From: Burkholderiales bacterium
GTDB taxonomy: Bacteria > Pseudomonadota > Gammaproteobacteria > Burkholderiales > Burkholderiaceae_E
Reading direction: 5' to 3'
Length of the DNA stretch: 64,000 nucleotides
NCBI GenBank assembly: GCA_026399875.1
Contig: JAPLQF010000014.1
Location: 32,085 to 96,084, forward strand
This document shows positions 62,245 to 64,000 of this stretch, one piece after another (position 1 is the stretch's first letter; each line of letters starts with the position of its first letter). The notes under the pieces were generated by a model. It was not told the DNA's origin. It ran no database searches and was given only the letters and a program-made list of their open reading frames with translations. The position numbers and the translations under genes are program-made.

Positions 62245-62673
62245 ATGTTTCAGGGTCGATCAGCGCTGTCTCTCGATGCCAAGGGCCGGATGTCGGTCCC
62301 GACGCGTCATCGCGAAGCGCTGATGTTTCAGTGCGAAGGCCGCCTGACCTTGACCCGCCATCCCGACGGCTGCCTGCTGCTCTATCCCCGCCCGGTCTGG
62401 GAGACGGTGCGCGAGCGGATCGCGGGTCTGCCGATCAGCGCGAGCGCCTGGAAGCGCTTCTTTCTCGGCAATGCGACCGACGTCGAGCTCGACGGCACAG
62501 GTCGGCTGCTGATCGCGCCCGAGCTCAGGCAGGGCGCTGCACTCGACAAGGACATCGTGCTGCTCGGAATGGGTGCCCATTTCGAGCTCTGGGACGCCGC
62601 GCTGTTGGCGGGTAAAGAACAGGAAGCGATTGCTGGCGGTATTCCCGAGGCCCTTTCGGGGATCTCGATCTAG
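62245..62673 (+). CDS. mraZ: Transcriptional regulator MraZ
   Basis: The 142-residue protein has two SpoVT-AbrB-like halves: [24 protein letters not shown] and [24 protein letters not shown]. It assembles into rings that bind the box array upstream and repress the division and cell-wall cluster. ATG 62245 is chosen over 62239 because AAGG lies seven bases upstream and the family begins MF. Confidence 0.95.
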   Translation: MFQGRSALSLDAKGRMSVPTRHREALMFQCEGRLTLTRHPDGCLLLYPRPVWETVRERIAGLPISASAWKRFFLGNATDVELDGTGRLLIAPELRQGAALDKDIVLLGMGAHFELWDAALLAGKEQEAIAGGIPEALSGISI

Positions 62674-62675
62674 GC

Positions 62676-62711
62676 GTGGCGGGCGCTGCAGGCATGGCGG
62701 GCGCTGCAGGC
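62676..62711 (+). repeat. 18-bp in-frame duplication at the start of rsmH
   Basis: Two 18-bp units (identical except for the first base, GTG versus ATG) encode Met-Ala-Gly-Ala-Ala-Gly twice, with a partial third unit. Each unit brings its own possible start codon. Confidence 0.85.
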
Positions 62712-63650
62712 ATGGCGGGTGGGCATCTGCCGGTAATGCCCGGGGTCTGCATCGAGGGTTTGGCGATCAGGTCGGATGGCATTTACGTCGACGGGACCTT
62801 CGGGCGTGGTGGGCATTCAGCTCGCATCCTGGCGGGGCTCGGTCCGGGGGGAAAGCTGATCGCGATCGATCGCGATCCGCAGGCGGTGGCGGCAGGAATG
62901 GCTTGGCAGGATCCGCGCTTTCAGATCGTGCAGGCGCGGTTTTCGGAGGTGATCGCCGTGCTCGACGGACTGGCGATCGGGAAGGTCGATGGTGTGTTGC
63001 TGGATCTGGGCGTGTCATCGCCCCAGCTTGACGATCCGGCGAGGGGATTCAGTTTCAGGGCGCAGGGGCCACTGGATATGCGCATGGACCCGACGCATGG
63101 CGTGTCGGCACGGCAGTGGCTGCTGCAGGCATCCGAGCAACAGATAGCGGAGGTTCTCAAAGATTATGGGGAAGAACGGTTTGCTGTTCAGATTGCAAAG
63201 GCGATTGTTGCTCGCTGCAGGGACGCGGGCACCGACGCGTTTCTTACCACCGGAGACCTTGCCGCTGTCGTGGCGGGCGTCGTCCGCAGCCGGCAAAAGA
63301 GGCCGGAGGTGGGCAAAGACCCGGCCACACGCACCTTTCAGGCTCTACGGATTTTCATCAATCAAGAGCTTGAGGAACTCGCGCTCGTCCTCGATCGGGT
63401 CGTCGGGCGCCTGAAGTCGGGTGCGCGGTTGGTGGTCATTGCCTTTCACTCACTGGAAGACCGCATGGTCAAACAGTTCATTGCCGGCGAATCGGGTCGA
63501 AACGCCCGGCGCGATCCGGTCACTGGCGTAGCGGTGCACGACACCCCGCCGCGGCTGCGCCCGATCGCGCGGGTGCTGCCCGACGCGGTCGAGATCGCCG
63601 CCAATCCGCGTTCGCGCTCCGCCGTCGTGCGGATCGCAGAAAGGCTCTGA
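62676..63650 (+). CDS. rsmH: 16S rRNA (cytosine-1402-N4) methyltransferase
   Basis: The 324-residue enzyme has the SAM-binding motif YVDGTFGRGGHSARIL near residue 37, DGVLLDLGVSSPQLDDPARGFSF, and the C-terminal IAFHSLEDRMVKQF. It methylates C1402 of 16S rRNA at the ribosomal P site. Starts at 62676 (GTG), 62694 and 62712 (ATG) are all in frame because of the duplication. The mature family similarity begins at HLPVM just after the last of them. Confidence 0.96.
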   Translation: MAGAAGMAGAAGMAGGHLPVMPGVCIEGLAIRSDGIYVDGTFGRGGHSARILAGLGPGGKLIAIDRDPQAVAAGMAWQDPRFQIVQARFSEVIAVLDGLAIGKVDGVLLDLGVSSPQLDDPARGFSFRAQGPLDMRMDPTHGVSARQWLLQASEQQIAEVLKDYGEERFAVQIAKAIVARCRDAGTDAFLTTGDLAAVVAGVVRSRQKRPEVGKDPATRTFQALRIFINQELEELALVLDRVVGRLKSGARLVVIAFHSLEDRMVKQFIAGESGRNARRDPVTGVAVHDTPPRLRPIARVLPDAVEIAANPRSRSAVVRIAERL

Positions 63651-63653
63651 GCC

Positions 63654-63977
63654 GTGATGAAGCTCAATGCCGTGCTGGTCGGGCTGCTGCTGGTCTGTGC
63701 GCTGCTGCTGGTGACCTCGCAGCATCGCGCGCGCAAGGCCTTTATCGATCTTGAGCGTGCCCAGTCGCTCGCGCGCAAGCAGGAGGTCGAATGGAATCGG
63801 CTGCAGCTCGAGCAGACCCGGCTGGCCAAGCACTCGCTGATCGACTCGGTGGCGCGGCGCGACCTCAAGTTGCAGCCGGTCAGCCCTGATCGCACGCTTT
63901 ACCTGAACTCGCCCGCCGAGGGCGTCGCCGGTTCTTCGTTGGCGCCGCAGCTCGCGGCCGCCCAGGCGGGGCGCTGA
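63654..63977 (+). CDS. ftsL: Cell division protein FtsL
   Basis: The 107-residue single-pass membrane protein has an N-terminal helix (LNAVLVGLLLVCALLLVTS) followed by a periplasmic coiled-coil segment rich in Leu, Glu and Arg. Together with FtsB and FtsQ it activates septal peptidoglycan synthesis. The start is GTG 63654 (AAGG nine bases upstream) or ATG 63657. It lies between rsmH and ftsI as usual. Confidence 0.92.
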   Translation: MMKLNAVLVGLLLVCALLLVTSQHRARKAFIDLERAQSLARKQEVEWNRLQLEQTRLAKHSLIDSVARRDLKLQPVSPDRTLYLNSPAEGVAGSSLAPQLAAAQAGR

Positions 63978-63978
63978 G

Positions 63979-64000
63979 ATGGTCCGCCCGGTCAAGCATT
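63979..64000 (+). CDS. ftsI: Start of ftsI (penicillin-binding protein 3), cut by window end
   Basis: Only seven codons are visible (MVRPVKH). The ATG lies one base after the ftsL stop. The call rests on the conserved dcw gene order, not on the protein sequence. Confidence 0.55.

Noticed and set aside
1..64000. tRNA genes, CRISPR arrays, insertion sequences or prophage
   Set aside because: No TpsiC-type cloverleaf segments, regularly spaced identical repeats, transposase or integrase reading frames, or phage structural genes were seen.

Overview
The window is high-GC DNA (roughly 65%) that looks like a betaproteobacterium of the Burkholderiales type. The evidence is the pyrC–DUF3025–rnpB–mraZ–rsmH–ftsL–ftsI order at the right end, two Bug/TctC-type periplasmic receptors, a DUF2147 gene inside a beta-oxidation operon, and a PEP-CTERM protein. 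The species cannot be told. A stand-alone gene for a tetraheme photosynthetic reaction-centre cytochrome (pufC), facing a HiPIP gene, suggests a phototrophic or formerly phototrophic lineage. No pigment or reaction-centre core genes are in view.

Layout. 1–4.0 kb: 3' end of a cardiolipin synthase, then an overlapping trio of ligase-associated exonuclease, ATP-dependent DNA ligase and a DUF429 protein. 4.0–4.7 kb: a RHH/ParE toxin–antitoxin pair. 4.8–5.8 kb: a Bug receptor. 5.8–10.5 kb (minus): two acyl-CoA dehydrogenases, an acyl-CoA synthetase and an HD-domain protein. 10.8–16.9 kb: a complete peptide/nickel-type ABC importer and a thioesterase. 17.0–23.6 kb: the other two ligase-associated genes (Lhr-like helicase and PdeM phosphoesterase), separated by a predicted halohydrin dehalogenase and a minus-strand FAD oxidoreductase/ornithine cyclodeaminase pair. 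23.5–29.5 kb: a GT39-type membrane glycosyltransferase, NudC, an NTF2-like protein, and a four-gene minus operon (SDR, DUF1214, DUF1254, fatty acid hydroxylase). 29.6–32.8 kb: pufC, HiPIP and a chemoreceptor. 33.0–41.0 kb: a TetR regulator and a beta-oxidation operon in which the acyl-CoA dehydrogenase and the thiolase are both frameshifted, ending at a strong terminator. 41.0–45.4 kb: PEP-CTERM protein, PCu(A)C copper chaperone, a crotonase and an Atm1-type ABC exporter. 45.3–50.9 kb (minus): an amino-acid ABC importer (aapJQMP) and a glycosyltransferase. 51.0–54.2 kb: a chemoreceptor preceded by a cobalamin-riboswitch-like leader, and a NUDT19-like hydrolase. 54.2–58.9 kb: a tartrate/glycerate module (tartrate dehydrogenase, Bug receptor, glycerate kinase) and a GT-B-like protein. 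58.9–64 kb: pyrC, DUF3025, a small secreted protein, rnpB and the start of the division/cell-wall (dcw) cluster.

The main metabolic theme is acyl-CoA chemistry: three acyl-CoA dehydrogenase genes, a synthetase, FadB- and FadA-type genes, a separate crotonase and two thioesterases. The other theme is uptake of organic and amino acids. No intergenic stretch exceeds 300 bp. The two longest are 50924–51216 (riboswitch-like leader) and 61986–62244 (LexA-type box, mraZ promoter and MraZ boxes). I saw no tRNA genes, CRISPR arrays, insertion sequences or prophage genes.
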